Source: Faecalicatena orotica
Lineage (GTDB): Bacteria; Bacillota; Clostridia; Lachnospirales; Lachnospiraceae
Length of the DNA: 64,000 bases
Reading direction: 5' to 3'
Assembly: GCF_003149245.1 (NCBI RefSeq)
Contig: NZ_QGDL01000008.1
Location: 229,678-293,677, forward strand
Each line of letters starts with the position of its first letter. The first letter of the stretch is position 1. Below are positions 7,831-17,031 of the stretch, one piece after another. Both the position numbers and the translations under genes were made by a program. Below the pieces are notes generated by a model, which searched no databases, was not told the origin of the DNA, and worked only from the letters and a program-made list of their open reading frames with translations.

Positions 7831-9777
7831 ATGAGATATAAGAAAAGAATACTGAGTATTTTGATTTCATTGTGCTTGGCGTTTAACATGATGACAGGAA
7901 CGGTCTTAGCGGCTGATATAGCACCGCAGACACAAGTAACAAAGAATGGCACAACAGAATCAAAAGTGGCTATAGTGAATAGCACAACAGAGTTCTGGAT
8001 AAATGTTGTCCATACGAATGATATTCATGCAAGAATTCTGGAAGATGACTGGAATCAGGTGATCGGACTTCCGAAAGTAAAAACCTATATCGACCAGGCA
8101 TCACAGGGAAAGGACTTATCGCTGGTTCTGGACGGAGGAGATACATTCCACGGGCAGTCCATTGCCACCCTTGTACGGGGCGAGTCAGCAGCGAAAGTAC
8201 TGGCAGCCTGTGGATATGATGCAATGGCAGCGGGAAACCATGACTGGAATTATGGGAAAGACCGTCTGAAAGAACTGGAAAATATCGTCAGACAAAATGG
8301 CAGCCCGGAATTTTCCATCCTTGCAGGAAATGTAGTCAATGAAGACGGAAGTATGTTTTTTGACCGGCAGTATCTTACAAAGGAAGTCGTAAAAGATGGT
8401 AAAACATTAAAAATAGGAGTATTCGGGGTGATCGACCCGGCGATTTATAATGCAACTGCACCGGGGAATGTGGAAGGACTTCAATTTACGGATATGACAG
8501 TTTATGCACAGAAAGCAGCGGCAGAACTGAAAGCACAGGGATGCCAGATCGTGGTTGGTATGGCTCACTGTATTAACCCGAAAGGGCTGGCTTCTTCTGT
8601 GGATAGTGTGAATCTGTGGATTGCAGGGCATGAACATACAACCATCAATGAGGCAGTTACAAGACCGGACGGTGGTACAGCACTGGTTGTTGAGACAGGA
8701 TATAATCTGTGGAATTTTGGAAATGTAGATATAAGCTGTACATTGGATGCAGATGGAAATCTTGCAGAAGACATCAAAATGACAGAAAATCTGGTGGATT
8801 ATAATACAGGCAAGGCTCTGGATGCGGACCCGGGAGTGCAGGCTCTCTTAGATGGAATTACAGAAGAGCAGAAAACGATACTTTCCCAGCCGGCAGGCTA
8901 TGCCCCGGAAGATCTGGACGGGGTATGGGAGCATATCAGAATCGGTGAGACAACGATGGGACGGGCTGTTACGGATGCATATCTTCTGGCTACAGGAGCA
9001 GACATTGCATTTGAAAATGCAGGCGGTATCCGCGCTTCAATCGAAAAGGGAGCGGTTACATATCAGAATGTGCTGGATGTATCACCTTATGGAAACTATA
9101 TTGTGACAAAAGAACTTAGCGGCAAGGAAATTTTAGAAATACTCGAAACATCACTGGATATCATGAAAGCAAATATAGAAGCAAATGAAAAAGGTGACTA
9201 TGACGGATGGCCGGATAACAGTGGAAATACACTGCAGGCAGGCGGAATAGAGGTGAAGTATAACCTGTCTCTGGAGAAGGGAAGCAGGATTCTGGGCGTG
9301 CTCGTCCAGGGGGAAGCGGTTCAGGGGGATAAAATGTATACTGTTGCGATGAACAATTATCTGCCAAATGACACCAGTGATTATCCCCAGTTCGAAGGAA
9401 AGGCCAATCTGCATGAATATCAGGCATGTGAGGACGCGCTGGCGGCATACTTAAGTCAGCCGGAGAATGTGGTGCTTGAGGGGATTAGCCGTGCACGGCT
9501 GGTTGCAACCAACGAGAAGCCGGCAGTAGATGAGAAACCAGGACAAGATGGAAATGATAATCAGGAGGGCAGTAAGCCGAAGCCGGCGGTGCCTGCACCA
9601 GAAAATGAAAAAGCGCCGGATAACAAAACACCAAAAAACAAAACGCCAGATAACAAAATCAACAGTGTCAGGACCGGTGATGATGTAAATATCGAATTAT
9701 ACTTGCTGCTTACGCTTGCCGGAATCGGCGGAGCCGCTGCCACATTGAGAAAAAAATATGGAACACAGGGGAATTAG
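7831..9777 (+). CDS. Secreted, wall- or membrane-anchored 5'-nucleotidase/metallophosphatase
   Basis: A 648-residue exported enzyme. An N-terminal signal peptide (MRYKKRILSILISLCLAFNM, cleavage near LAA) precedes a metallophosphoesterase domain with VHTNDIHAR, DGGDTFHG, AGNHDWNYG and GHEHT, the metal ligands of the UshA/CpdB family. The C-terminal 5'-nucleotidase domain has the substrate segment NAGGIRASI. A Pro/Lys/Asn-rich spacer leads to SVRTGDD, a hydrophobic helix and a basic tail, a sorting-like signal of the VxTGD type found in Lachnospiraceae. It likely frees nucleosides and phosphate outside the cell. AAAGAGGAG supports ATG 7831 over the in-frame ATG at 7801. Confidence 0.9.
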   Translation: MRYKKRILSILISLCLAFNMMTGTVLAADIAPQTQVTKNGTTESKVAIVNSTTEFWINVVHTNDIHARILEDDWNQVIGLPKVKTYIDQASQGKDLSLVLDGGDTFHGQSIATLVRGESAAKVLAACGYDAMAAGNHDWNYGKDRLKELENIVRQNGSPEFSILAGNVVNEDGSMFFDRQYLTKEVVKDGKTLKIGVFGVIDPAIYNATAPGNVEGLQFTDMTVYAQKAAAELKAQGCQIVVGMAHCINPKGLASSVDSVNLWIAGHEHTTINEAVTRPDGGTALVVETGYNLWNFGNVDISCTLDADGNLAEDIKMTENLVDYNTGKALDADPGVQALLDGITEEQKTILSQPAGYAPEDLDGVWEHIRIGETTMGRAVTDAYLLATGADIAFENAGGIRASIEKGAVTYQNVLDVSPYGNYIVTKELSGKEILEILETSLDIMKANIEANEKGDYDGWPDNSGNTLQAGGIEVKYNLSLEKGSRILGVLVQGEAVQGDKMYTVAMNNYLPNDTSDYPQFEGKANLHEYQACEDALAAYLSQPENVVLEGISRARLVATNEKPAVDEKPGQDGNDNQEGSKPKPAVPAPENEKAPDNKTPKNKTPDNKINSVRTGDDVNIELYLLLTLAGIGGAAATLRKKYGTQGN

Positions 9778-9822
9778 AGTAACTGTTCAAATCCTGCCTG
9801 ATTTCTAATGCGAAAAATTTGC

Positions 9823-9851
9823 TTGACAAATGCCTACGCGGATGATAGACT
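9823..9851 (+). promoter_or_regulatory. Promoter of the PTS operon
   Basis: A perfect -35 TTGACA (9823-9828) and TAGACT (9846-9851) with a 17-bp spacer. The start would lie near 9858, upstream of the leader terminator. Confidence 0.75.
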
Positions 9852-9891
9852 CAATCTCAGATATAGTATGTAACTCATTAGAGGCATTCAC

Positions 9892-9937
9892 TATACATAA
9901 CATTTTGGATGTTTATGTGTATGGATGCCCTTTTTTT
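9892..9937 (+). terminator. Leader terminator / GlcT antitermination target of the PTS gene
   Basis: GGCAT at 9892 opens a long imperfect stem that closes with GGATGCC (9923-9929), followed by seven T residues at 9931-9937. It sits between the promoter and the PTS gene, so transcription stops here unless antiterminated. In PtsG systems GlcT binds a RAT hairpin overlapping the left arm; the sequence around 9868-9900 could form it. The glcT-like gene just downstream supports this reading. Confidence 0.75.
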
Positions 9938-10019
9938 GATTATTTCTAGCATCAAGATCGTACGCTGTCAAATACATAAACGTCCTGACAATCATAATAG
10001 TAAAAGGAGAGAACAAGTT

Positions 10020-12242
10020 ATGAAAGACAAGATTTTTGGTGTTTTGCAGCGTGTGGGCAGAAGTTTTATGCTCCCTATCGCAATTCTCCCGGTAGCAGGG
10101 CTCCTGCTTGGTATCGGGAGTTCGTTTACGAATGAGACGACGATTGCTATGTATGGACTGGAAGGCATACTGGGAACCGGGACGATTTTGAATGGGCTGC
10201 TTGTGATTATGAACAAGGTCGGCAGTATTGTGTTTGACAATCTTCCGTTGATTTTTGCGGTAGGTGTCGCAATCGGTATGGCAAAGAAGGAAAAAGAAGT
10301 ATCCGCCCTGTCTGCCGTGATTGCTTATTTTGTTATGAACACCGCGATCAATGCTATGCTGGTGATTAATGGGGAACTGTCAAAGACCGGGGAGATTGCA
10401 GCGGATGTTCTGGACGGAACGATTGCTTCTTCCTGCGGGATTCAGACTTTACAAATGGGTGTGTTCGGCGGTATTATTGTAGGACTGGGAGTTGCAGCCT
10501 TACATAACCGGTTTTATAAGATCACTCTTCCGAATGCACTTTCATTCTTTGGCGGAACCAGATTTGTACCGATAATTTCTACAATTGTATATATGTTTGT
10601 CGGGATTGCCCTTTATTTTATCTGGCCTACAGTACAGAATGGAATCTATGCGCTTGGCGGACTTGTGACGGGCAGCGGTTATGCGGGCACATTAATTTTC
10701 GGTCTGATTAAGAGGGCACTGATACCGTTCGGACTGCACCATGTGTTTTACATGCCTTTCTGGCAGACGGCTGTGGGCGGCACGATGGAGGTCGCAGGCC
10801 AGATGGTTCAGGGCGGACAGAATATTTTCTTCGCACAGCTGGCTGATTCTGCGAATGTGGCTCATTTTAGTGCAGATGCGACAAGATATTTTTCGGGCGA
10901 ATTTATTTTTATGATTTTTGGACTGCCGGGTGCGGCACTGGCTATGTTCCGCTGTGCAAAGCCGGAGAAGAGAAGAGCCGCAGGAGGCCTTCTTCTGTCC
11001 GCGGCACTGGCATGTATGATGACGGGTATTACGGAACCGATTGAATTTTCTTTCCTGTTTGTGGCACCGGCATTGTTTGCGGTGCAGGTAGTGCTGGCAG
11101 GTTCCGCTTATATGATCGCACATATGCTCAATATCGCAGTTGGTCTGACATTTTCGGGCGGTCTTCTGGATTTCTTCCTGTTTGGGATTTTACAGGGAAA
11201 TGAGAAGACGAGCTGGATTAGGGTTATCCCTGTCGGGATTATCTATTTCTTCCTGTATTACTTTATCTTTACATTCCTGATCAAGAGGTTTAACCTGAAG
11301 ACACCGGGGCGTGAAGATGACGATGCAGAGACAAAGCTGTACACAAAGGCTGATGTAAATGCACGCAGGGAAAACAAAAACAGCAGTGATGGTGAAGTAC
11401 AGAACGAGGATGCTCTCAGTCTGACAATCACAAAAGGTCTTGGCGGAAAGAAAAATATCAGTGATGTGGACTGCTGTGCGACAAGACTTCGCTGTACAGT
11501 TCTGGATCCTGACAAGGTAAATGACGCTCTGTTGAAATCGACGGGGGCATCCGGCGTAGTGCATAAAGGAAGCGGCGTGCAGATCATCTATGGCCCCCAT
11601 GTAACTGTCATTAAGTCAAATCTGGAAGACTATCTGGAGAGCGCGCCTGATGAGGTGTATGAAGATTCCAGTGATGGTGAGGATGCAGCAGAGAGAGGAA
11701 CTTCATGTGAAAGTAATAAAAAAGGAAGTAATGAGAAGGAAAATAATGCTGAAAATGCTGACAAAGGGGCAGAACCGGCAAGGACGGTCATAATTTCCAG
11801 CCCGGTCAAAGGGATTGCAGCAGATCTGTCAACAGCACCTGACGAAGCCTTTGCAGGCAGAATGATGGGAGACGGTGCGGTTGTGACACCGACAGAACCG
11901 ATTGTCAGTGCACCGGAGGACGGCGAGGTATGTTTTGTATTTGAAACAAAGCATGCGATCGGATTCATGACAGATACCGGGGTCAGCCTCCTCATCCATA
12001 TCGGGATCGATACGGTTAAGCTCAACGGAAAAGGATTTGAGGCACTGGTGGAAAACGGGCAGAAAGTCAGAAAGGGAGAGCCAATGCTGAAGCTTGATCT
12101 GGATTATCTGAAGGAAAATGCTCCGTCTGTTGTTTCACCGGTCCTGTGCACCGAGCTTGAGGATAATCAGAAGGTCCGTCTGTTAAAGAGCGGGGCAATA
12201 GATGAAGGAGAAGCGCTGTTTGCCATAGATATTTTTGAATAA
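10020..12242 (+). CDS. PTS glucose-type permease EIICBA
   Basis: A 740-residue fused phosphotransferase permease for uptake and phosphorylation of glucose or a close relative. Order: membrane EIIC (about residues 1-435; begins with VGRSFMLPIAILPVAGLLLG), EIIB with the phospho-Cys at about 486 in DCCATRLR, a Ser/Glu/Asn-rich linker, and EIIA with phospho-His about 660 in LLIHIGIDTVKLNG. All catalytic residues are present. ATG 10020 has AAAGGAGAG upstream; the longer frame from 9909 overlaps the terminator and is not used. The exact sugar (glucose, N-acetylglucosamine or a glucoside) cannot be decided from sequence alone. Confidence 0.9.
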   Translation: MKDKIFGVLQRVGRSFMLPIAILPVAGLLLGIGSSFTNETTIAMYGLEGILGTGTILNGLLVIMNKVGSIVFDNLPLIFAVGVAIGMAKKEKEVSALSAVIAYFVMNTAINAMLVINGELSKTGEIAADVLDGTIASSCGIQTLQMGVFGGIIVGLGVAALHNRFYKITLPNALSFFGGTRFVPIISTIVYMFVGIALYFIWPTVQNGIYALGGLVTGSGYAGTLIFGLIKRALIPFGLHHVFYMPFWQTAVGGTMEVAGQMVQGGQNIFFAQLADSANVAHFSADATRYFSGEFIFMIFGLPGAALAMFRCAKPEKRRAAGGLLLSAALACMMTGITEPIEFSFLFVAPALFAVQVVLAGSAYMIAHMLNIAVGLTFSGGLLDFFLFGILQGNEKTSWIRVIPVGIIYFFLYYFIFTFLIKRFNLKTPGREDDDAETKLYTKADVNARRENKNSSDGEVQNEDALSLTITKGLGGKKNISDVDCCATRLRCTVLDPDKVNDALLKSTGASGVVHKGSGVQIIYGPHVTVIKSNLEDYLESAPDEVYEDSSDGEDAAERGTSCESNKKGSNEKENNAENADKGAEPARTVIISSPVKGIAADLSTAPDEAFAGRMMGDGAVVTPTEPIVSAPEDGEVCFVFETKHAIGFMTDTGVSLLIHIGIDTVKLNGKGFEALVENGQKVRKGEPMLKLDLDYLKENAPSVVSPVLCTELEDNQKVRLLKSGAIDEGEALFAIDIFE

Positions 12243-12261
12243 CAAAAGTGGGTGGTGAGAT

Positions 12262-13092
12262 ATGTATAGAATAAGGAAGATTTTGAATCACAATACGATT
12301 CTTGTAATCAAGATGGATGACAATAAGGAATACCTGCTCATGGGAAAAGGGGCCGGATTCAGCAAAAAGGTCGGGGAGCGTATTGAAAAGCGGTCGGAGG
12401 ATACGGTGTATTCCCTGCAGAAACTGACCGACCGCGGGGAGGCGAGAGAGATTATCAAGTCTGTCTCCCCGGTTTGTCTGGAACTGGCAAATGACGTGCT
12501 CAATGAAGCGGAAAGGGAATTCGGAAAAATTGACCGGGCGATTCTGTTTCCTATGGCAGACCATATTGAATATGCCGTCAGACGTATCAAAAACCACGAA
12601 CAGATCAGTAATCCGCTGACGGAGGATATCCGTGTCCTGTTTTACAAGGAGTACAAGGTGGCACAGTGCATGATACCTCTGCTTCAGGGGAGGATGAAAG
12701 TAGAGATTGACGAACACGAAGTGGGCTATATTGCCCTTCATATTCATTCCGCGATTAATGATGAAAAAGTATCTCAGGCTATGATGATTACCCGTGCAGT
12801 TCGGGAGTGCATTACGCTGGTGGAAGAACAGACATCGAGGAAGATAGATGTTATGTCCCTGGCCTATAACCGACTGATGAACCATGTGCGCTATATGGTT
12901 GCCCGGGCTCTGAACAATGAGCGCCTGAAGCTGAACATGAATGATTACATGGAGGTTAAATTCCCGGAGGCGTTCCGGACCGCAGCTATGATTTGTGATG
13001 AGGTGGGGCGCAGCCTGAAATGCCAGTTAGATGAGGTCGAAATCGGGTATCTGGCTATGCATATCGAACGGGTCGTCAATGATGAAATGTAA
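12262..13092 (+). CDS. BglG/GlcT-family transcription antiterminator
   Basis: A 276-residue RNA-binding regulator. The N-terminal co-antiterminator domain (about 1-60) is followed by two PTS regulation domains; likely phosphorylated histidines are in DHIEYAVRR and DEHEVGYIALHIH (PRD1) and NHVRYM and LAMHIERVVN (PRD2). It should bind the RAT element in the PTS leader when sugar is flowing and its PRDs are not phosphorylated by EIIB. It lies 19 bp after the permease gene, the reverse of the usual glcT-ptsG order. A strong terminator follows. Confidence 0.88.
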   Translation: MYRIRKILNHNTILVIKMDDNKEYLLMGKGAGFSKKVGERIEKRSEDTVYSLQKLTDRGEAREIIKSVSPVCLELANDVLNEAEREFGKIDRAILFPMADHIEYAVRRIKNHEQISNPLTEDIRVLFYKEYKVAQCMIPLLQGRMKVEIDEHEVGYIALHIHSAINDEKVSQAMMITRAVRECITLVEEQTSRKIDVMSLAYNRLMNHVRYMVARALNNERLKLNMNDYMEVKFPEAFRTAAMICDEVGRSLKCQLDEVEIGYLAMHIERVVNDEM

Positions 13093-13114
13093 ATAAATTT
13101 ATTCAAATAGTTTT

Positions 13115-13158
13115 GACCGGCAGATTCCTGTAATAATAAGGGGCCTGCCGGTCATTTT
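13115..13158 (+). terminator. Intrinsic terminator after the antiterminator gene
   Basis: GACCGGCAG (13115-13123) pairs perfectly with CTGCCGGTC (13145-13153) and is followed by ATTTTTATTTT. Confidence 0.85.
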
Positions 13159-13281
13159 TATTTTGACGGCTGGAGGATGTTTATATTAACTATAAGTTTA
13201 TACACCAGTGACATTTTGGAGATTCAAAAGTAAGAAACCAGGGGATACAATATTAATTAAGAAAGATTGGAGGGAAGCTAT

Positions 13282-13815
13282 ATGTCAGAATTAATTGCAT
13301 TTTTTTCAAGAAAAGACGAAAACTACGTGAACGGGGAGATTAAGATCCTTGAGATTGGTAATACAGAAGTGGCAGCCGGCATGATTCAGGAGATTACCGG
13401 TGCGGACGTGTTCAAGATTGAACCACAGCAGGCATATTCAAAGAATTATAACGAATGTATTGCCGAGGCACAGGCGGATCAGAGGCGGAATGCCCGCCCG
13501 GAACTGAAAGGCTATCCGGACAGCCTTGAGAAGTACGAAACGATTTACCTATGTTTCCCCAATTATTGGAATACAATGCCGATGGCAGTATTTTCGTTTC
13601 TGGAGCATTTTGATTTCAACGGGAAAATAATAAAGCCTCTCTGTACCCACGAAGGGAGCGGAATGGGCAGCAGTGTAAAAGATATCAAGAAGTTGTGCCC
13701 CGGTGCAAAAGTGGAAGCAGGGCTGGCTGTACGTGGTGGTGCCGTAAACAGGGCGGAAAAAGATATCAAAAAATGGTGTGAACCAGTAAATGATGAACAG
13801 TATAAGGCTTTATAA
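13282..13815 (+). CDS. Flavodoxin-family protein
   Basis: A 177-residue flavodoxin-like FMN protein. The N-terminal AFFSRKDENYVNG takes the place of the phosphate-binding loop, the middle segment LCFPNYWNTMPMAVFSFLEH and the late THEGSGMGSSVKDIKKLCP are typical of this flavodoxin subfamily in Clostridia. It is probably a small electron carrier or quinone/nitro reductase. ATG 13282 has GGAGGGA 7 bp upstream. It is followed 22 bp later by a CMD-family protein, a common pairing. A decayed fragment matching the C-terminal motif is at 37426-37518. Confidence 0.85.
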   Translation: MSELIAFFSRKDENYVNGEIKILEIGNTEVAAGMIQEITGADVFKIEPQQAYSKNYNECIAEAQADQRRNARPELKGYPDSLEKYETIYLCFPNYWNTMPMAVFSFLEHFDFNGKIIKPLCTHEGSGMGSSVKDIKKLCPGAKVEAGLAVRGGAVNRAEKDIKKWCEPVNDEQYKAL

Positions 13816-13837
13816 TTCGGAAAGGCAGGCAGCTTAG

Positions 13838-14173
13838 ATGGAAAAAATTGTACAAACAGCAGGCAGAAACGCTCTTGGTGAATTTGCACCGGAGTTCGCA
13901 CATTTCAATGACGATGTTCTCTTTGGAGAAAACTGGAATAATCAGGATATTGACCATAAGACAAGATGCATCATTACAGTAGTAGCACTTATGTCATCTG
14001 GGATTACAGATTCTTCTTTAAAATACCATCTTTCAAATGCAAAGACTGCGGGTGTAACACAAAAAGAAATCGCGGCAGTCATTACACACTGTGCGTTTTA
14101 TGTAGGATGGCCGAAAGGCTGGGCTGTATTTAACATGGCGAAAGAAGTTTGGGGAGCTGAACGGGAAGTTTAA
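13838..14173 (+). CDS. Carboxymuconolactone decarboxylase-family protein
   Basis: A 111-residue all-helical protein. The core DHKTRCIITVVALMSSGITDSSLKYHL and THCAFYVGWPKGW match the CMD/AhpD-like fold. It lacks the CxxC pair of AhpD, so peroxidase activity of that kind is unlikely; this single-Cys subgroup is of unknown activity. It is expected to form a hexamer or trimer. It probably shares a transcript with the flavodoxin. Confidence 0.85.
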   Translation: MEKIVQTAGRNALGEFAPEFAHFNDDVLFGENWNNQDIDHKTRCIITVVALMSSGITDSSLKYHLSNAKTAGVTQKEIAAVITHCAFYVGWPKGWAVFNMAKEVWGAEREV

Positions 14174-14304
14174 AAAAGTATATTAATCGTTTGTTCATAC
14201 CGTTTGTAAAACGTATGAAAAACAATAATTTAATGGAAAAACTAGATGAGTCAGGTGAAATACACAACTTAAAAGAATATTTAAACGAAAAACAAAGAAC
14301 ATAA
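14174..14304 (+). pseudogene. Coding-like tail after the CMD gene
   Basis: Reading on in frame past the CMD stop gives 43 codons to a TAA at 14302. The peptide (begins KKYINRLFIPFVKRMKNN and ends LKEYLNEKQRT) is charged and protein-like. It has no start with a ribosome binding site. It may be the end of a lost gene joined by deletion, or chance. The family is not recognised. Confidence 0.3.
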
Positions 14305-14307
14305 AAA

Positions 14308-15183
14308 TCAAGGGAGAGCAACGTACTGTTTTTGCGTATACGAAATAAACTCCCTCACAGCAATTGAAGTACGTTTTCTATCCTTTACAGCGATTCCAAG
14401 CGTACGGTAGTAGGGGTGAGCAGTCCTTTTGGGAATTACCCGGAAACTGGTTCTAGACACCACTAATTCCGGAAGGATTGCAATACCCAGACCATTCTCA
14501 ACCATAGAAAGGACTGTATTATCTTCTTTCGAAGAATATTTGATATTTGGTGATATATGGTTTGCTTTGAAAATGATCTGGCTGTCATTATCATTGCCTT
14601 CATCCAGATAAATAAAAGGTTCGTTTTTCAGGGATTCTATCGGGAAAAACGGCTCACCAGCCAAAGGATGATCTTCTGGAAGAATGACAAATAACTTGTC
14701 TTTCTTTAAGGTGATAGTCTCAAAATTGGTAATATTTTGAATTGCAAAAAGGCCAATATCAAATTGTCCTGCAGAAAGACCTTCTTCTACTTCAGTAAAA
14801 TCTCCTTCTGAAATCTCAAAAGTGATATTGGGGTATAATTCTTGGAATCCTTTTATCAGAGGAGGAAGAATATAGCATCCAATAGAATGAAATGATCCAA
14901 TACGTATCGTACCCTGGACAAGACCGTGTAACTGGTTGATTTGTTCAGCAAGTGCGTGATGGTCGTTGATTATATTCTGAATATAGGGAAGCAGAATTTC
15001 ACCCTCAGTTGTAAGAGAGACCCCGGAGCGGCTGCGCAGTAATAAAACGGTTCCCAGTTCATTTTCCAGAGAGTGTATTACCTGGCTGACGGCAGACTGC
15101 GTATATCCAATGTGATCTGCTACTTTGGTGAAACTGCCAAGTTCAATTGTTTTTAGTAGTATATCGTATTTGGAAAGATTCAT
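14308..15183 (-). CDS. LysR-family transcriptional regulator
   Basis: A 291-residue LysR regulator. The N-terminal helix-turn-helix (SFTKVADHIGYTQSAVSQVIHSLENELG) is followed by a substrate-binding domain of two lobes (about 90-291) with GSFHSIGCYILPPLIKGF. It lies between the CMD/flavodoxin pair and the Fe-S flavoprotein gene, transcribed toward the former. It likely controls one of these redox genes. A TATAAT with a TTGCAT 16 bp upstream lies before the start on this strand. Confidence 0.9.
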   Translation of the reverse strand: MNLSKYDILLKTIELGSFTKVADHIGYTQSAVSQVIHSLENELGTVLLLRSRSGVSLTTEGEILLPYIQNIINDHHALAEQINQLHGLVQGTIRIGSFHSIGCYILPPLIKGFQELYPNITFEISEGDFTEVEEGLSAGQFDIGLFAIQNITNFETITLKKDKLFVILPEDHPLAGEPFFPIESLKNEPFIYLDEGNDNDSQIIFKANHISPNIKYSSKEDNTVLSMVENGLGIAILPELVVSRTSFRVIPKRTAHPYYRTLGIAVKDRKRTSIAVREFISYTQKQYVALP

Positions 15184-15245
15184 AATAAATCCTTTCTGAT
15201 AAACATAAATACAGGTTACAAATTATTATAACACTGCACAAAAAA

Positions 15246-15279
15246 TATGCAATATTCGAATTGAGACGAATATTGCATA
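15246..15279 (-). terminator. Intrinsic terminator of the Fe-S flavoprotein gene
   Basis: A perfect 13-bp inverted repeat (TATGCAATATTCG and its complement) with an 8-nt loop. On the minus strand it is followed by six T residues. It lies 20 bp after the flavoprotein stop codon. Confidence 0.8.
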
Positions 15280-15298
15280 AGGGAAATCTTTTATTATT

Positions 15299-15838
15299 CT
15301 AGACGAGGGACTGGCCTAATATCTTCGCAGCTTTGGGATAATCACTGTTTTCGATATCTTCCCTGGTGTACATGCCTATTGCCTGGATAGATCCAAGATC
15401 TTCCCAGTGAAGGTACTGGCAGATATTTAGGTAGTGTTGGTAAAGTGCATCTAAGGTCCAACTGTCAGTATCTCCGCATGCAGCTAAAAGAACCGCTTTC
15501 TTTTTCAGGCTGCGAAGGGCTGTGTTATTGGCATAGAAACGGTCAATGACCATTTTCATTTGGGAACTCATTCCAAAATAGTATAAGGGAGTCACGAACA
15601 CGACACAATCGGCATTTTTCAGGAGTGGGTTTAGTGTTTCCATTCCATCTTTATAAATGCATCCATTTTCTGTAGTACGGCAATGATTACAGCCGGTACA
15701 AGGATGAAGCTCTTCTTTACAGACATGGAAAGTAGTGATGTTATGACCGACAGAAGCAGCACCTTCTGTAAATTTGTCGCGCAACAATGCAGTTGTTCCC
15801 CTGGTATGTGGACTTCCATTAATTACTAGAATATTCAT
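15299..15838 (-). CDS. Iron-sulfur flavoprotein / NADPH-dependent FMN reductase family
   Basis: A 179-residue flavodoxin-fold protein. It begins with the FMN phosphate loop NGSPHTRGTTALL and carries a compact cysteine motif CTGCNHCRTTENGC at about residues 47-60, as in iron-sulfur flavoproteins. PLYYFGMSSQMK is the usual flavin-facing loop. It is a likely electron-transfer flavoprotein or quinone reductase. GGAGG lies before the ATG. The adjacent LysR may regulate it. Confidence 0.85.
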   Translation of the reverse strand: MNILVINGSPHTRGTTALLRDKFTEGAASVGHNITTFHVCKEELHPCTGCNHCRTTENGCIYKDGMETLNPLLKNADCVVFVTPLYYFGMSSQMKMVIDRFYANNTALRSLKKKAVLLAACGDTDSWTLDALYQHYLNICQYLHWEDLGSIQAIGMYTREDIENSDYPKAAKILGQSLV

Positions 15839-16007
15839 GATTAAGACCTCCTTTTAAAATTATCATAACGGTAAACAGTCAAAAAGTAAAATTAGAAAAT
15901 GACATATATAGCATAAGAAAATCTAATGCAAATATTATTGACATAAGAAAAAGGTTAATGATAAAGTGGGAGAAAATCAGGTGGCAAAATTTGAAAGGAG
16001 CGGAAAA

Positions 16008-16790
16008 ATGAAATTAGGGACAATTGGATGCGGAAACATGGCAAAAGCTATTCTGGGAGGTATTATTGGTAAAGGGCTGATTTGTCCGGAAGATATTATT
16101 GCAGCTGATCTATACGTACCGGGGCTTGAGGCAGCAAGAAAAAGCCTTGGAATTAATGTGACTACGGATAATAAAGAGGCAGCAAAAGCAGACGTAGTAG
16201 TGATCGCCATAAAATCAGAATATTATAAGAGTGTAATTGAAGAAATTAAGGATGTTGTAAGTGAGGATACTATATTTTGGACAATGGCACCTGGAATTAC
16301 ATTTGCTGACATAGAGAATTTCTTCGGAAGAAAAATAAAAGCAGTGCGTACGATGCCAAATACTCCGGCAATGGTGGGAGCAGGAGTTACTGCGGTTACA
16401 CCAAATGAGCAGGTCACGGAAGAAGAAGCAAAGTACATATGTGAATTGATCGGAGGTTTTGGAACTGCTGAGAAAATTCCTGAATGTTTGATGGATGCCA
16501 CAATTCCTGTATCGGGAAGTTCACCGGCAATGGCATTTATGTTTATTGAGGCAATGGCAGATGGTGCAGTCAGAGAAGGATTTTCCAGAGAACAGGCATA
16601 CAGATTGTGTGCGCAGACTGTACTGGGAAGTGCCCGGATGGTACTTGAAACAGGGAAACATCCGGGTGAATTGAAAGATATGGTATGTACACCTGGGGGA
16701 ATAACAATTGAACTGGTGAAAAAATTAGAACAGTTCGGATTTAGGAATGCCGTAATGGAAGGAATGGAAGTCTGTACAAAGTGCATCTGA
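16008..16790 (+). CDS. proC: Pyrroline-5-carboxylate reductase
   Basis: A 260-residue enzyme for the last step of proline synthesis (NAD(P)H reduction of pyrroline-5-carboxylate). The Rossmann loop GTIGCGNMAKAILGG is at the N-terminus. RTMPNTPAMVGAG and the C-terminal signature VCTPGGITIELVKKLE are diagnostic. ATG 16008 follows AAAGGAG; the longer frame from 15966 lacks a ribosome binding site. Slightly short at the C-terminus compared with some relatives but it ends normally. Confidence 0.9.
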   Translation: MKLGTIGCGNMAKAILGGIIGKGLICPEDIIAADLYVPGLEAARKSLGINVTTDNKEAAKADVVVIAIKSEYYKSVIEEIKDVVSEDTIFWTMAPGITFADIENFFGRKIKAVRTMPNTPAMVGAGVTAVTPNEQVTEEEAKYICELIGGFGTAEKIPECLMDATIPVSGSSPAMAFMFIEAMADGAVREGFSREQAYRLCAQTVLGSARMVLETGKHPGELKDMVCTPGGITIELVKKLEQFGFRNAVMEGMEVCTKCI

Positions 16791-17031
16791 TAGCTTGGAA
16801 GTTATCTGTCAGATGAAAGCAGGCAAGGAGAGTGCAGTATTCCAATCGAGCGTGCAGAAGCATTCTATGAGTATATGACTCATAAAGAGCTGTATTTAGG
16901 GAAAGGGGATATTCTAAGGGGATGCGCCAGCGGGTAAGCATGACGCGGGCACTGATCAGCAATCCGAGTCTACAGTTTACGAAATATGTCATTATCACGG
17001 GGCTACACCGGATAGTTGATTTTCACGATAC
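16791..17031. pseudogene. Gene debris between proC and the kinase, with an ABC ATPase signature fragment
   Basis: At 16916-16966 the plus strand encodes KGMRQRVSMTRALISNP, nearly the same as KGMRQRASMARALISNP in the ATPase at 4657-5505, and the DNA is also closely similar. Only the ABC signature survives; Walker A and B are absent. Bases 16840-16915 read as another protein-like stretch (IERAEAFYEYMTHKELYLG) of unknown origin. The region is thus decayed coding DNA, not a gene. Confidence 0.6.

Noticed and set aside
9909..10019. N-terminal extension of the PTS permease
   Set aside because: It would start inside the leader terminator and lacks a ribosome binding site; the start at 10020 has one and begins as the family does.
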